Assembly: GCF_000711985.1 (NCBI RefSeq)
Contig: NZ_JONU01000008.1
Coordinates: forward strand, 496,001-560,000
DNA from: Rheinheimera texasensis DSM 17496
Lineage (GTDB): Bacteria > Pseudomonadota > Gammaproteobacteria > Enterobacterales > Alteromonadaceae
Length of the DNA: 64,000 nt
Direction of reading: 5' to 3'
Made by a program: the position numbers and the translations under genes. The notes under the pieces are model-generated. The model had not been told where the DNA came from. It searched no databases and was given only the letters and a program-made list of their open reading frames with translations. Positions 50,019 to 59,237 of the stretch are shown in pieces (position 1 is the stretch's first letter; the number at the start of each line of letters is the position of its first letter).

Positions 50019-52667
50019 ATGAGACTCCGCGAAACCCTTGTTATCTATATGTTTCCTTTGATGGTTTTGCCAACCTTAGCCTTTGGCTATCTGGCATATC
50101 GTTACAGCGAATCGTCGTTTGTCCAGCAAGCCTTCATCAAGGTGGCGCAGCATCTTGAGATCCAACAAGAAAAACTCAGCAGTTATCTGAATAATCATCA
50201 GATGCATCTGCAGCATCTGAGCCGAAGTGAAAGTACACTCGCATTTCTTGACTCGCAGACTGCCGACTTGCCACGCCTGAAAGACCAGTTCCGGCAATAT
50301 CAGAAAGCCAACCCTGATGTTGAGCAAATTAAGTTATTACGCCTCAATGGCGAGTTGGTGTTTCAGTTGCCGCAACAAAACGGCGAAAATATCTCAGGCA
50401 GCCGCTTTCGCGCCGACTATTTTACTTCACTACAAGGCATGATCGAGGATTCCGGTATCTTCATCAGCCGTGAATCTGACCAGCAAAAATTACACGTGAT
50501 CCTGGCCCAGAAAATTTACCAGCTGGCCAACAATAGCAGTGAAATCGACCGGCTTTGGGGTTATCTGGTGGTGAACCTGAATGTCGGTCTGCTGGACGAA
50601 ATCGTCCAGAACCGCCTGTTGTCATCTAATGTGAATTTGATCGTCAGTGCCGGTGGCACCATTGCTTACGCTGACAAAGCCAATTTAATTGGCAGTGCGT
50701 TGGCGCCAACCAATTTCTCTCAGGTGCAGCGCTCTGTTGGAGCTGAACATCTGCAATCGATAGTTTTACTCGGTAAGCCAATGCAGGTGCTGGGCGCGTC
50801 TTTACCCGGCAACTTCATGCTGGTCAGTGCGGTTGACGAAACAGAATTGATGGATGTTTCTGAGTTTTTGCCTTTGTTTTTGTTTTTCGTCAGCATCCTG
50901 TTTTCAGTCGGTCTGCCGTTGTTATGTTACTGGTTGTTGGTTCATTATATTTTTGAGCCCATCAAAGTACTGACTGAGGCCAAAACGGCTGTAGGGCGGG
51001 GTGACCTCAGCACCTTGCTGACGGTGAAAAAACAAGATGAACTTGGTGATATGTTCGCCGCATTTAACGTGATGGTGCGCCAGCTTCGGGTCTACCGCGA
51101 GCGTGAGCGGGCTTATAAGCAGCAGCTGGAAGAAAAAGTTCAGAAAAGAACGCAGGACCTGGCGCGGGCTAACAGCAATCTGGCCAGCGCGAACCAGCAG
51201 CTGATCCTGGCGCGTGAGTCTGCCGAACAGGCTAACCGGCTTAAAAGTGTATTCCTGGCTAACATGAGCCATGAAATTCGCACGCCATTGACCGCCATCA
51301 TCGGTTTTAGCGAACAAGCACTGGTGGAACAAGACCCAGAGCAAATGAATGATTACCTCAAACGCGTCCTGCGCAGTGGCGATCATTTATTAAATCTGAT
51401 CAATGACATCTTAGATCTGTCAAAAATCGAAGCTGATAAACTGGAATTGTCTTATGCCCAGTTTAATTTTCTGCAGGTTATTGATGATATCTATCAGCAA
51501 ACCCGGAATCAGGCTCAGGCCAAGGCGCTGGACTGTGTGCTGGAACTGAACTATCCATTGCCAGCCTTTCTGCGCACCGATGAATTGCGTTTTCGCCAGG
51601 TGTTGTTAAATCTGACCAGCAACGCACTGAAGTTTACGCAGCGTGGCAAAGTGCTGATCCAGGTCAGTTATCAGTCTGGCGACGAGCTGTTGCTGATCCG
51701 GATTAAAGATACCGGTATTGGTATGAGTGCTGAGGAACTGACCAAGTTATTCCAGCCGTTTGTTCAGGCGGACGCCACAGTTACCCGTAATTTCGGTGGC
51801 ACCGGGCTGGGGCTGGTGATTTCGAAGAAGCTAATGCAGCAGATGAACGGTGACATTCGGGCCGAAAGTGTGAAAGGGCTCGGTAGCTGCTTTGAAATTC
51901 AAATGCATTGCGACACCCAACAAATCAGTCTGGTTGACCATTTTGAGCCGGTGGCAAATTCGGAGCAGATCCAACCGGAATCCGATTGTCAGCCACAACT
52001 ACGGATTCTGGTGGCTGAGGACAATACCGATAACCAGCTACTGGTTGCTGTGTTACTGCGTAAGATCAATGCGGAATTTACCATGGTCGCTAATGGCCAT
52101 CAGGCCGTACAAAAACTGCTGCTGGAAGATTTTGATTTAGTGTTCATGGATATGCAGATGCCGGAAATGGGCGGCGAAGAGGCAACCCGACTGATCCGCC
52201 ATGCCGGTATAGATGTCCCTATTATTGCGCTTACTGCAAACGTGATGCGGGAAGATCACCAGCGTTATCTTGAAGCGGGATGTCAGGCGCTGCTGGGCAA
52301 ACCGATAGTGCAGCACGATTTTTACGCTATGATCCGCCAGTACACCCGCAAAGATCGTCAACTCGAAGATGAGCTGGCGTTAAAGCTTGAACAGGATCCG
52401 GCCATTATTGCGCTGAAACAGGATTTTGCGCAGCGGCTGCCCGCGCAATTGCAGCAGCTGGCCCAGTTACATCATCAACAAGACCTGGCTGCATTGCAGT
52501 ATGAAGCCCACAGCCTGAAGGGCTGTGCCGGTAGTATGGGGTTTCCGGAAATTACCCAGCTGGCAGCAGAACTCGAGCTGTCAGCGAAATCCCAGGACGC
52601 TTTTGCCTGTCAGCTGATTATTCAGCGAATGCAGCAACATACCGGCCAGACTGTGGCCATTGGTTAA
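50019..52667 (+). CDS. Hybrid sensor histidine kinase (Cache-like sensor, HAMP, HK, REC, HPt)
   Basis: Membrane phosphorelay kinase of 882 residues. Order: transmembrane helix (about 8-28), a ~260-residue periplasmic sensor resembling a double Cache domain, second helix ([25 protein letters not shown], about 285-310), HAMP, coiled coil, HisKA with the phospho-His in MSHEIRTPL, HATPase with N-box and [11 protein letters not shown], a receiver with the acceptor Asp in [12 protein letters not shown], and a C-terminal HPt with [12 protein letters not shown]. So a full His-Asp-His relay is in one chain; the final response regulator is not encoded beside it. HIT and HDOD genes follow closely. Confidence 0.92.
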   Translation: MRLRETLVIYMFPLMVLPTLAFGYLAYRYSESSFVQQAFIKVAQHLEIQQEKLSSYLNNHQMHLQHLSRSESTLAFLDSQTADLPRLKDQFRQYQKANPDVEQIKLLRLNGELVFQLPQQNGENISGSRFRADYFTSLQGMIEDSGIFISRESDQQKLHVILAQKIYQLANNSSEIDRLWGYLVVNLNVGLLDEIVQNRLLSSNVNLIVSAGGTIAYADKANLIGSALAPTNFSQVQRSVGAEHLQSIVLLGKPMQVLGASLPGNFMLVSAVDETELMDVSEFLPLFLFFVSILFSVGLPLLCYWLLVHYIFEPIKVLTEAKTAVGRGDLSTLLTVKKQDELGDMFAAFNVMVRQLRVYRERERAYKQQLEEKVQKRTQDLARANSNLASANQQLILARESAEQANRLKSVFLANMSHEIRTPLTAIIGFSEQALVEQDPEQMNDYLKRVLRSGDHLLNLINDILDLSKIEADKLELSYAQFNFLQVIDDIYQQTRNQAQAKALDCVLELNYPLPAFLRTDELRFRQVLLNLTSNALKFTQRGKVLIQVSYQSGDELLLIRIKDTGIGMSAEELTKLFQPFVQADATVTRNFGGTGLGLVISKKLMQQMNGDIRAESVKGLGSCFEIQMHCDTQQISLVDHFEPVANSEQIQPESDCQPQLRILVAEDNTDNQLLVAVLLRKINAEFTMVANGHQAVQKLLLEDFDLVFMDMQMPEMGGEEATRLIRHAGIDVPIIALTANVMREDHQRYLEAGCQALLGKPIVQHDFYAMIRQYTRKDRQLEDELALKLEQDPAIIALKQDFAQRLPAQLQQLAQLHHQQDLAALQYEAHSLKGCAGSMGFPEITQLAAELELSAKSQDAFACQLIIQRMQQHTGQTVAIG

Positions 52668-52677
52668 GAGTAAAACG

Positions 52678-53091
52678 ATGCCAGACAGTTTTCAGTTACA
52701 CCCGCAGTTAGCGGCAGATTCAGTATTCCTGGCGGATTGGCCTTTGTGCCAGGTCAGGCTTATCAATGACCAGCAATATCCATGGTTTATTTTGGTCCCC
52801 AGGTGCGAGGGGGCGCGTGATGTTATTGATTTAACGGAAGCGGAGCAGTTGCAATTATGGGCAGAAAGCCGGGCGCTTAGTCTTTATCTGCGCCAGGATT
52901 ATCATCCCGACAAGTTGAACCTCGCTGCACTTGGCAACATGGTGCCACAGTTGCATTTGCACCATATTGCGCGATTTGTGCAGGATCCGAGCTGGCCTGC
53001 ACCTGTCTGGGGGAAATATCCTGCCAAGGCTTATTCCGCGTTACAATTAACGGAGATCCAGCGGCGCTGGTCCGCACGTTCATCGGTTTAA
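52678..53091 (+). CDS. HIT-family protein
   Basis: Small nucleotide-binding/hydrolase-like protein of 137 residues. The HIT-type segment reads GNMVPQLHLHHIARF, in which the first histidine of the usual H-x-H-x-H triad is Gln, common in this bacterial branch. ATG 52678 has AAGAG upstream; a TTG at 52660 would overlap the kinase. Substrate unknown. It sits between the hybrid kinase and an HDOD gene with only short gaps. Confidence 0.85.
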   Translation: MPDSFQLHPQLAADSVFLADWPLCQVRLINDQQYPWFILVPRCEGARDVIDLTEAEQLQLWAESRALSLYLRQDYHPDKLNLAALGNMVPQLHLHHIARFVQDPSWPAPVWGKYPAKAYSALQLTEIQRRWSARSSV

Positions 53092-53101
53092 AGGAGTTTA
53101 T

Positions 53102-53941
53102 ATGTCGGCGGATAATGCTTTATTGACGTTGTTGATGGAAAAACTACGCAACAATTTACTGGTACTGCCGACTTTACCTGAGATCGCGGTCCGGGTGCGG
53201 CAGGCGGCAGATGACCCGGATATTAATCTGCATTCAATGGCAGAAGTGATTGCGCTGGACCCGGCGCTCGCTGCAAGGATGCTGAAAGTTGCCAACAGTG
53301 CCTTTTTAGGCCGCAGTATCAAAGTGAACACGTTAAATCAGGCGGTGACGCGGATTGGCTTGTTTCAGGTGAAAAATATCGCGACTGCCATGGCGCTGGA
53401 GCAACTTTTTGTCAGCCAGCATCCGCAAGTGTTGGAGCAAATGAGCGAGCTGTGGCGCGAGACCATTGAAACCACCTGCATTGCGATGGCCTGTCTGAAG
53501 TTCTACCAGCAAAGCCACAAACATGTCCCGCTCAATCTCGATACGCTGACCCTGGCTGCGCTGGTGTATCAGATCGGTGCTTTACCGATTTTAACTGAGG
53601 CCGAAAAGTATCCGGCTGTATTTGCTGAACCCACGTATTTGCGTCACGCCATTCGTGACCTCTCGGCCAGTATCGGCGTCGTGATCCTGCAAAGTTGGGG
53701 TTTTGCTGACATTTTTATCAAAGTGACGCAGGATTGGGCGGGGCTGCAAACCAGTGATGAGGTTTGCTATACCGATTTTGTCCGACTGGCTGCGATTGCG
53801 CGGCAACAGTTTCCAAGGCGCAGCAATGAACCCCAGTTACTGGAGCAGTATTTGGCACAGGGATTAATCCCCAAAGTGAATTTTATGCAGGACCCGCAGA
53901 TAGCGCAGAACTATCAGGATGCGAAGACCATGTTTATGTGA
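53102..53941 (+). CDS. HDOD-domain protein
   Basis: Signalling-type HD-related protein, 279 residues. The HDOD core (LPTLPEIAVRVRQAADDPD, VIALDPALAARMLKVANSAFLG, VNTLNQAVTRIGLFQVKNI) spans about residues 20-215. The family lacks catalytic metal ligands and acts in regulatory networks in ways still poorly defined. AAAGGAG precedes ATG 53102. Third gene of kinase-HIT-HDOD; converges with rdgC. Confidence 0.88.
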   Translation: MSADNALLTLLMEKLRNNLLVLPTLPEIAVRVRQAADDPDINLHSMAEVIALDPALAARMLKVANSAFLGRSIKVNTLNQAVTRIGLFQVKNIATAMALEQLFVSQHPQVLEQMSELWRETIETTCIAMACLKFYQQSHKHVPLNLDTLTLAALVYQIGALPILTEAEKYPAVFAEPTYLRHAIRDLSASIGVVILQSWGFADIFIKVTQDWAGLQTSDEVCYTDFVRLAAIARQQFPRRSNEPQLLEQYLAQGLIPKVNFMQDPQIAQNYQDAKTMFM

Positions 53942-53972
53942 ACCCGGTGCTTTGCTTCTGATGCTAAAACGA

Positions 53973-53999
53973 AATCGGGGCGATTAAATCGCCCCGATT
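53973..53999. terminator. Bidirectional terminator between HDOD gene and rdgC
   Basis: AATCGGGGCGAT (53973-53984) and ATCGCCCCGATT (53988-53999) form a 12-bp perfect stem with a 3-base loop. The T-runs are weak, but the position between two convergent stops fits a shared terminator. Confidence 0.8.
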
Positions 54000-54004
54000 A
54001 TTGA

Positions 54005-54910
54005 TCAAGCTTTGACCAGCGGCTGAACCTGGTCTTTGATAACGTGCAGCACTTGCGCCAGCTCGTTAGCCATCACTAACAAATCCGCATCGAGGCGCAG
54101 GATTAGGTCTTCCCAGCCCAATTCATCATTTTTATTCGCCAGCAACTCTTCAAACTGCAGCTTTTTGATGCTGCCATCTTCACAAATCATCAGACTCAGC
54201 AGCTCTGGCTGTACCAGCTCTAATTTGGTGACCAGCTTATCTTCGAGGTGACTTTGCACTTCATCAGTGGTCAGAAGATGGTTACTGAAACGAACTTTGG
54301 CACCTTCTTCATCCGGCGCTTTTAGCTCTGCATCATGACCCAGACTAAAACCGGCTGGCAACGCCTGATTGCTGAGCCATTGTTGCATCGACTGGCTGAG
54401 CTGATTGCTGTCAATCCATGGCACTGCCGGTAAAGACCCTAGCGCCTTGCGCAGTAGCGCCAGCAAATCCTCGGCGCGGCTGGCAGAACTGGTGTTAACG
54501 ATAAACCAGTTATTTTTTGCATCGTAAATCGCCTGCGTCACGGTTGAACGGCTAAATGCCCGTGGTAACAATGTTTGTATGAGTTCTTCTTTCAGCGCCT
54601 GTTTTTCTTTACGTCCTAATGGCCGGCCTTTTTCCGCTTCCAGCGTGTCAATTTTTGGTTGTAATTCTTCATTGATCACGGCGGCAGGCAGCACTTTTTC
54701 CTGACGCTTCAACGCGAATACAAACAGATGCTCCAGCTGATGCGCGTAGGATTTAATGCTGGGGTGCAGCGGGAAGGTAAAGCCGAGTTTCAACGCATCC
54801 TGGCCCATGCAGGGCGTGAATTTATGCTCAGCCAGTGCAGTATCGAGTTTATCGATATTGAGGTTTAACGGTTCAGTAATTTGATATACACGCAGGTTTT
54901 TAAACCACAT
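54005..54910 (-). CDS. rdgC: Recombination-associated protein RdgC
   Basis: Ring-forming, non-specific DNA-binding protein that limits RecA action. The start MWFKNLRVYQ, then CMGQDALKLGFTFPL and ELQPKIDTLEAEKGRPLGRKEKQ, match RdgC closely. ATG 54910 gives 301 residues, the E. coli size is 303; three further codons upstream are unlikely. No strong ribosome site. Confidence 0.96.
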   Translation of the reverse strand: MWFKNLRVYQITEPLNLNIDKLDTALAEHKFTPCMGQDALKLGFTFPLHPSIKSYAHQLEHLFVFALKRQEKVLPAAVINEELQPKIDTLEAEKGRPLGRKEKQALKEELIQTLLPRAFSRSTVTQAIYDAKNNWFIVNTSSASRAEDLLALLRKALGSLPAVPWIDSNQLSQSMQQWLSNQALPAGFSLGHDAELKAPDEEGAKVRFSNHLLTTDEVQSHLEDKLVTKLELVQPELLSLMICEDGSIKKLQFEELLANKNDELGWEDLILRLDADLLVMANELAQVLHVIKDQVQPLVKA

Positions 54911-55014
54911 AGTCAGCAAGGTCCGAAATTCAGAAAAGGCGGTCAGTATAACCGGAATGGACGAGGCGACAACCCGGCGACGTTAGAAAGCAAGGTCGCC
55001 GGTTGGATGATTGC

Positions 55015-56757
55015 TCAACGTTTCAGCACTTTGGGGAAACGAATATGGTAGGCCAGGCCCTGACCTGGTTCACTTCGCACCTGAATGCTGCCGCCAAGTG
55101 TCTGCCGTACCAGGTTGTAGGTAATATGTGTGCCAAGGCCGCTGCCACCCTGATCCCTTTTGGTGGTAAAGAACGGATGGAACAGTTTTTCCAGTTGCTC
55201 TGCGGTTAGGCCTTTGCCGTTGTCGCTGTAATTGATATCAACAATGTTGCCTTCGTCGATAACAGTAATGTTGATATTGCCTTCTTCCATGTCTTCAAAA
55301 CCGTGGATTAGAGAATTCATCAGCAGGTTGGTAAAAATCTGCGAAATGGCGCCAGCCGGGCAACTTAACACCAGATTTTCCGGGCAATTGACTTCGATAT
55401 GGTGTTTGGTCTTTTTAAAATGCGGCTGCAACGAACGGATAATTTCGTTCAGATAATCCTGCAATTGAATAGTGCGGATCGCCTCGCTGGTTTGATCCAC
55501 CGCGATTTGTTTAAAGCTGGCAATCAGTTCTGAAGCACGCACCAGATTGGTATTTAACAACTCGGTGCCTTGTTTGGCTTCTTCGATAAAATGTTCCAGT
55601 GCTTTAGGGGACAGGCTTTTCTCTTGATATGCATGTTCAAGGGTGGCTAGTTTCTCCGCCAGGAAGCTGGTAGCAGTGACGCCAATCCCCACGGGGGTGT
55701 TAACTTCGTGGGTAATACCTGCGACCAAACCGCCCAAGGCAGCCATTTTTTCCGACTGTACCAGCCGGTCTTGAGCCTGACGTAAGTCATTGACCAGTTT
55801 TTCCAGTTCGGTTTGTTTGTTGCGCAGGGCATCTTCGGTATGGCGGCGGCGCTCAATCTCTTCCCGTAGCGCCTGCTGTTTCACTTCCAACTCTTGTTTT
55901 TGCTGTTGCAGGTCCATCATCGCCTGACTGAGGCCTGAGGTTTTACGGGCGACTTCCTGCTCCAGAATGAGATTGTGCTGGTCGAGTTTTTCATTACTCT
56001 GCAAAAGTTGTTTTTGTGTGCTTTCAAGCTGGCCTTTGTAATCCTGCACCCGCGCGATCAGGCGGTTAAAAGCATCGGCCATTACCGCCAATTCGTTGGT
56101 GTCGCCATGCTGAATTTCGACTTTGGTGCCTTCGAGATTGTCGAGTTCGAGCTCCTCAATCTGTTGGGTCAGTTCAGCGAGCGGCAAGGTCAGTTGTTTG
56201 CGAAAGGCGATCAAAAACAGAATGATCAGGAAAGTTGTTTTTAATACGGCGTTACCAATCAGGAAGTAAATCCCAACTTTAATCCGGTCCAACACAATGG
56301 TTCGGCTGGAAAACAACGTGACATCGCCGACCTGAGTGGCGCGGCCGGAGAATTCAAAAATCAGCGGAAAGGTATAACCAAACAAACCACTTTGTTGTTC
56401 TGTCAGGCGCACGCCTTCTTTCACCAGCTGATTACTATAGCGCTCACTGATATCCACATATTGGCCCAGCTGGGTGATCACAGCGCCGCTGTCGTCACGC
56501 ACTATGATGCCTTCAATCGACGGGATGGCTAACAGGCCGTCAGCAATAATCAGCGCTTGCTGAGTGTTGAGTTCCCAAATCGCCCGGGTCAGTGAGCCGG
56601 AAATAGTCTGCTGCAGAGTGGCGAGCTCGCCGTTAATATGGTTCTTGGTATTAAAGTATTCGGCGACGATTTGGCCGAGGGTCACGACAAAGGTCAGGAT
56701 GAAATACACTGACAACACTTTAGTCAGCAGCTTACGCGAAAGGCTTTTTTGTTGCAT
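55015..56757 (-). CDS. Membrane sensor histidine kinase
   Basis: 580 residues. Transmembrane helix (LLTKVLSVYFILTFVVTLGQIVA), a ~135-residue periplasmic sensor domain (about 35-170), second helix (VGIYFLIGNAVLKTTFLIILFLI), HAMP, a very long coiled coil (about 235-340), a HisKA-like helix with H in GLVAGITHEVNTP, and a HATPase with NLLMNSLIHGF and GSGLGTHITYNLV. No receiver domain. ATG 56757 has AGGAT upstream. The gene is divergent from a CheY-like receiver/CheC/GGDEF operon, which is its likely output. Confidence 0.9.
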   Translation of the reverse strand: MQQKSLSRKLLTKVLSVYFILTFVVTLGQIVAEYFNTKNHINGELATLQQTISGSLTRAIWELNTQQALIIADGLLAIPSIEGIIVRDDSGAVITQLGQYVDISERYSNQLVKEGVRLTEQQSGLFGYTFPLIFEFSGRATQVGDVTLFSSRTIVLDRIKVGIYFLIGNAVLKTTFLIILFLIAFRKQLTLPLAELTQQIEELELDNLEGTKVEIQHGDTNELAVMADAFNRLIARVQDYKGQLESTQKQLLQSNEKLDQHNLILEQEVARKTSGLSQAMMDLQQQKQELEVKQQALREEIERRRHTEDALRNKQTELEKLVNDLRQAQDRLVQSEKMAALGGLVAGITHEVNTPVGIGVTATSFLAEKLATLEHAYQEKSLSPKALEHFIEEAKQGTELLNTNLVRASELIASFKQIAVDQTSEAIRTIQLQDYLNEIIRSLQPHFKKTKHHIEVNCPENLVLSCPAGAISQIFTNLLMNSLIHGFEDMEEGNINITVIDEGNIVDINYSDNGKGLTAEQLEKLFHPFFTTKRDQGGSGLGTHITYNLVRQTLGGSIQVRSEPGQGLAYHIRFPKVLKR

Positions 56758-57087
56758 CTGACATCCTGTGATTTGTGAATACGCTGCCAGTAGAGCCCTG
56801 GAGCTGCTAGCCAATGCTATAAAATTAGCTAAAAAAAACAATAATTAAAATACTTTACTACATTATTTGGCTACTGTGTGCGGTGCAACAAATGGATCAG
56901 AGGCCAGCATCCCTATGCTGCTGCCAAACTATAGTCCAAATCTGGCTTTACGTAGTCACCGGCAGGCCAGTAAAACTGCTGCTGCATTTTACAATAGCCT
57001 GTTTACGGATGTTGCAATCAAAGGGGCAAGTGGTTATATTTTGCCCGTAACTTCAAATAATTATTAGAAATACAGAGGCAGTTCTGC
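56758..57087. other. 330-bp divergent promoter region of the signalling module
   Basis: AT-rich region between the kinase (left, minus) and the receiver gene (right, plus). A clear sigma-70 promoter faces right (57012-57040). No convincing gene: a 66-codon open frame from TTG 56867 has no ribosome site and atypical composition. No obvious palindrome seen. Confidence 0.6.
57012..57040 (+). promoter_or_regulatory. Sigma-70 promoter of the receiver/CheC/GGDEF operon
   Basis: TTGCAA (57012-57017), a 17-base spacer and TATATT (57035-57040); transcription would begin near 57047, 41 bases before the first ATG. Confidence 0.6.
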
Positions 57088-57453
57088 ATGGCTTTGCCAG
57101 TCCTTATTTGTGACGATTCAATTTTAGCCCGTAAGCAAGTGCGAAAAAGTCTGCCGGAATCCTTTGATGCGGAATTTCAGACAGCCGGCAATGGTTTAGA
57201 AGCGTTGGCCGTACTGCGCAGTCAGGAAATTGGTCTGGTGTTTCTGGATTTAACCATGCCTGAATTAGATGGCGTCGGCGTGCTCGAAGCGATTAAGGCC
57301 GAAGGGATTGATTGTTTTGTTATTGTAATTTCTGCCGACATCCAGCCGGAAATGCAAAAGCGGGTGATGGAACTTGGTGCTCTAGCTTTTGTACAAAAAC
57401 CGGTAAACGAAGACAAAATCATTGGCGTGCTGAAACAGTATGGTTTCATATGA
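57088..57453 (+). CDS. Single-domain response regulator (CheY-like)
   Basis: 121-residue receiver with no output domain. The acidic pair in LICDDS (residues 8-9), the phospho-acceptor Asp in VFLDLTMPELDG (near residue 54), Ser of VISAD and the Lys of FVQKPVN are in place. AGAGG lies about 9 bases before ATG. It overlaps the CheC-like gene by ATGA. Confidence 0.93.
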   Translation: MALPVLICDDSILARKQVRKSLPESFDAEFQTAGNGLEALAVLRSQEIGLVFLDLTMPELDGVGVLEAIKAEGIDCFVIVISADIQPEMQKRVMELGALAFVQKPVNEDKIIGVLKQYGFI

Positions 57454-58064
57454 ATAATCTTGGCTTCAGTGAAGAGCAGCGCGACTGCCTGCAGGAAATC
57501 ATCAACGTTGCGATGGGCCTTGCCAGCGACAAGCTGGCGCGTTTCCTCAACACCTTTGTCCATCTGCAGGTGCCTTCTATTGCTTTAGTCGGCGCTATGC
57601 ATATCCCGGAAGAATTCGAAAACCGTTATCAGGATGCCGAAGCTGCATTGGTCAGTCAGGGCTTTTTTGGTAACGAAGGCGTGCGTGGCGAAGCCATAGT
57701 GCTGTATCAGATGGAAAATGCGCACAAAATCTCCGCTTTGCTCGGTTATGAAGCCGGTGATGTCTCAGAAATTGAAATGTTGACTGACATCAGCTCTATT
57801 TTGACCACCACTTTCTTAAACGGTTTAGCCGACCAGATTGAAAACAGCCTGTCATATTCTGCGCCCAGAATATTGTCGTCGCGCCATGGTAATGTTGCCG
57901 ACGTGCTGAAAAATACTTCGTTTCACTGGGAGCATGCACTAAAAGTGGATATCAGTTATCAGCTTATCGACCACTCCTTTAACTGTGACATGATTTTGCT
58001 GATCCCCGGCGAAGCGGTCAGTAATATCAAAAATATTCTGGATCGGATCCTGGAAGCCTATTGA
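57450..58064 (+). CDS. CheC/CheX-family phosphatase-like protein
   Basis: 204 residues with the pseudo-symmetric CheC layout. The first half has a good active-site helix (DCLQEIINVAMGLASDKL, E-x2-N at about residues 14-17) followed by VHLQVPSI. The second half (MLTDISSILTTTFLNGLADQ then SAPRI) has Asp and Ser instead of Glu and Asn, so one site looks intact and one lost. It probably dephosphorylates the CheY-like protein encoded directly upstream, with which it overlaps by ATGA. Confidence 0.82.
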   Translation: MNNLGFSEEQRDCLQEIINVAMGLASDKLARFLNTFVHLQVPSIALVGAMHIPEEFENRYQDAEAALVSQGFFGNEGVRGEAIVLYQMENAHKISALLGYEAGDVSEIEMLTDISSILTTTFLNGLADQIENSLSYSAPRILSSRHGNVADVLKNTSFHWEHALKVDISYQLIDHSFNCDMILLIPGEAVSNIKNILDRILEAY

Positions 58065-59035
58065 TGTTTCAGGAAATGGTCTGCAATCCGGTTCTCGCTG
58101 CACTCAATAGCGGCGTGATTGTGATTGATGACGAATACAATATCCGTTATCTGAATGCCTTCATTGAACGGCATGGCAATCTGCAATTGAGTGAAGTGGC
58201 AGGTAAGTCGTTGTTTAACGTGTTTGCCGATCTGCCCGAAGCCTGGCTCAAACGCAAACTGATGAGTGTGCTGGATTTAAACTCGCCGGCGTTTAGCAGC
58301 TGGGAGCAGCGCCAATACATTTTTAAGCTGCCGCATTTACGGCCTATCACCAGTAGTAGCCAGTACATGGCGCAAAACTGCACTATGCTGCCGCTCGCCA
58401 CAGCACAACATGAACAACCACTGATTTGTATTCTGATTGAAGATGCCACCGATGCTTTTGTTTACCAGCAGCATTTAAGCCGTACGCTGATCGAACTGGA
58501 AAAAGCCAACCGGCAGGATGGCCTGACCAAAGTACAAAACCGGCGTTATTGGGAAGAGCAGCTGAAGCAGGAAATTCATCGCGCCCAGCGTTACCAGCAT
58601 TCACTCAGCCTGATTTTGTTTGATTTGGATAAATTTAAAGATCTGAACGATAAATATGGCCATCTGGGTGGTGACTTTGTGTTGGTCGAGCTGGCGTCTT
58701 TTATCGGCAGTCTGTTACGTGATTCAGATTTACTCGGCCGCTATGGCGGTGAGGAGTTTGGCATTATTTTGCCTGACACTGGCCTGGAAGGGGCGGCCGA
58801 GGTCGCCGAGCGGATCTGCCGGGCTGTGGCCGATTATTCGATGCTGTTTAACCAGCAGACTATTCGGGCAACGCTCAGTATGGGCGTGGCTGAATTTGAG
58901 CCGAAACAACATTTCTTGCATGACGATTTAATTCGTTGCGCAGACATGGCATTATACAACGCGAAAAGAACCGGCCGGAACCGGGTATGTTGTTATCAGG
59001 CCGGCGAAACGGACTATCACAAAAAGGCGAACTGA
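58064..59035 (+). CDS. PAS-GGDEF diguanylate cyclase
   Basis: Probably makes cyclic di-GMP from two GTP. An N-terminal PAS-like domain (about residues 8-135, LNSGVIVIDDEYNIRYLNAFIE) is followed by a GGDEF domain: DGLTKVQNRRYWEEQL, LFDLDKFKDLNDKYGH and the active GGEEF with a product-inhibition RxxD (RDSD) five residues upstream. ATG 58064 overlaps the previous stop (TGATG). 323 residues. Last gene of receiver-CheC-GGDEF. Confidence 0.92.
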   Translation: MFQEMVCNPVLAALNSGVIVIDDEYNIRYLNAFIERHGNLQLSEVAGKSLFNVFADLPEAWLKRKLMSVLDLNSPAFSSWEQRQYIFKLPHLRPITSSSQYMAQNCTMLPLATAQHEQPLICILIEDATDAFVYQQHLSRTLIELEKANRQDGLTKVQNRRYWEEQLKQEIHRAQRYQHSLSLILFDLDKFKDLNDKYGHLGGDFVLVELASFIGSLLRDSDLLGRYGGEEFGIILPDTGLEGAAEVAERICRAVADYSMLFNQQTIRATLSMGVAEFEPKQHFLHDDLIRCADMALYNAKRTGRNRVCCYQAGETDYHKKAN

Positions 59036-59048
59036 AATAATCTACACA

Positions 59049-59086
59049 TTTAGATTGACAGACGTCTAAAACAATGCGCATATAAG
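59049..59086 (+). promoter_or_regulatory. thr operon promoter with palindrome over the -35
   Basis: TTGACA (59055-59060) is a perfect -35; possible -10 hexamers are CATATA (59079-59084, 18-base spacer) and TATAAG (59081-59086, 20). An inverted repeat TTTAGA-N10-TCTAAA (59049-59070) embraces the -35. Confidence 0.5.
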
Positions 59087-59090
59087 ACGC

Positions 59091-59153
59091 ATGAAATATA
59101 CCAAAATTATCAATACAACCACCACGATTATTACCACCAGCCCTGCGGGGTAG
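59091..59153 (+). CDS. thrL: thr operon leader peptide
   Basis: A 20-residue reading frame whose composition is typical of an attenuation leader: eight Thr and four Ile codons, with runs ACA ACC ACC ACG ATT ATT ACC ACC, ending in SPAG and TAG. It resembles E. coli ThrL (Thr/Ile-rich, ending in GAG). Stalling at Thr or Ile codons when charged tRNA is short would favour an antiterminator. No good Shine-Dalgarno is seen; the promoter is very close. Confidence 0.9.
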   Translation: MKYTKIINTTTTIITTSPAG

Positions 59154-59178
59154 GAGGTCGGCGGCGTATTGTCTTGAG

Positions 59179-59220
59179 AAAAGGCCCGTGACCTCAACAG
59201 TCACGGGCCTTTTGCGTTTT
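59179..59220 (+). terminator. thr attenuator
   Basis: A 13-bp stem (59179-59191 with 59201-59213, AAAAGGCCCGTGA) and a 9-base loop, then GCGTTTT. GAGGTC at 59154-59159, right after the leader stop, can pair with GACCTC at 59190-59195, which overlaps the stem base and loop: a plausible antiterminator. Confidence 0.9.
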
Positions 59221-59237
59221 ATCTGAGGAGCAAAAAA

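Noticed and set aside
56867-57067. 66-codon frame in the kinase/receiver intergenic region
   Set aside because: TTG start, no ribosome site, and it overlaps the clear promoter at 57012-57040.
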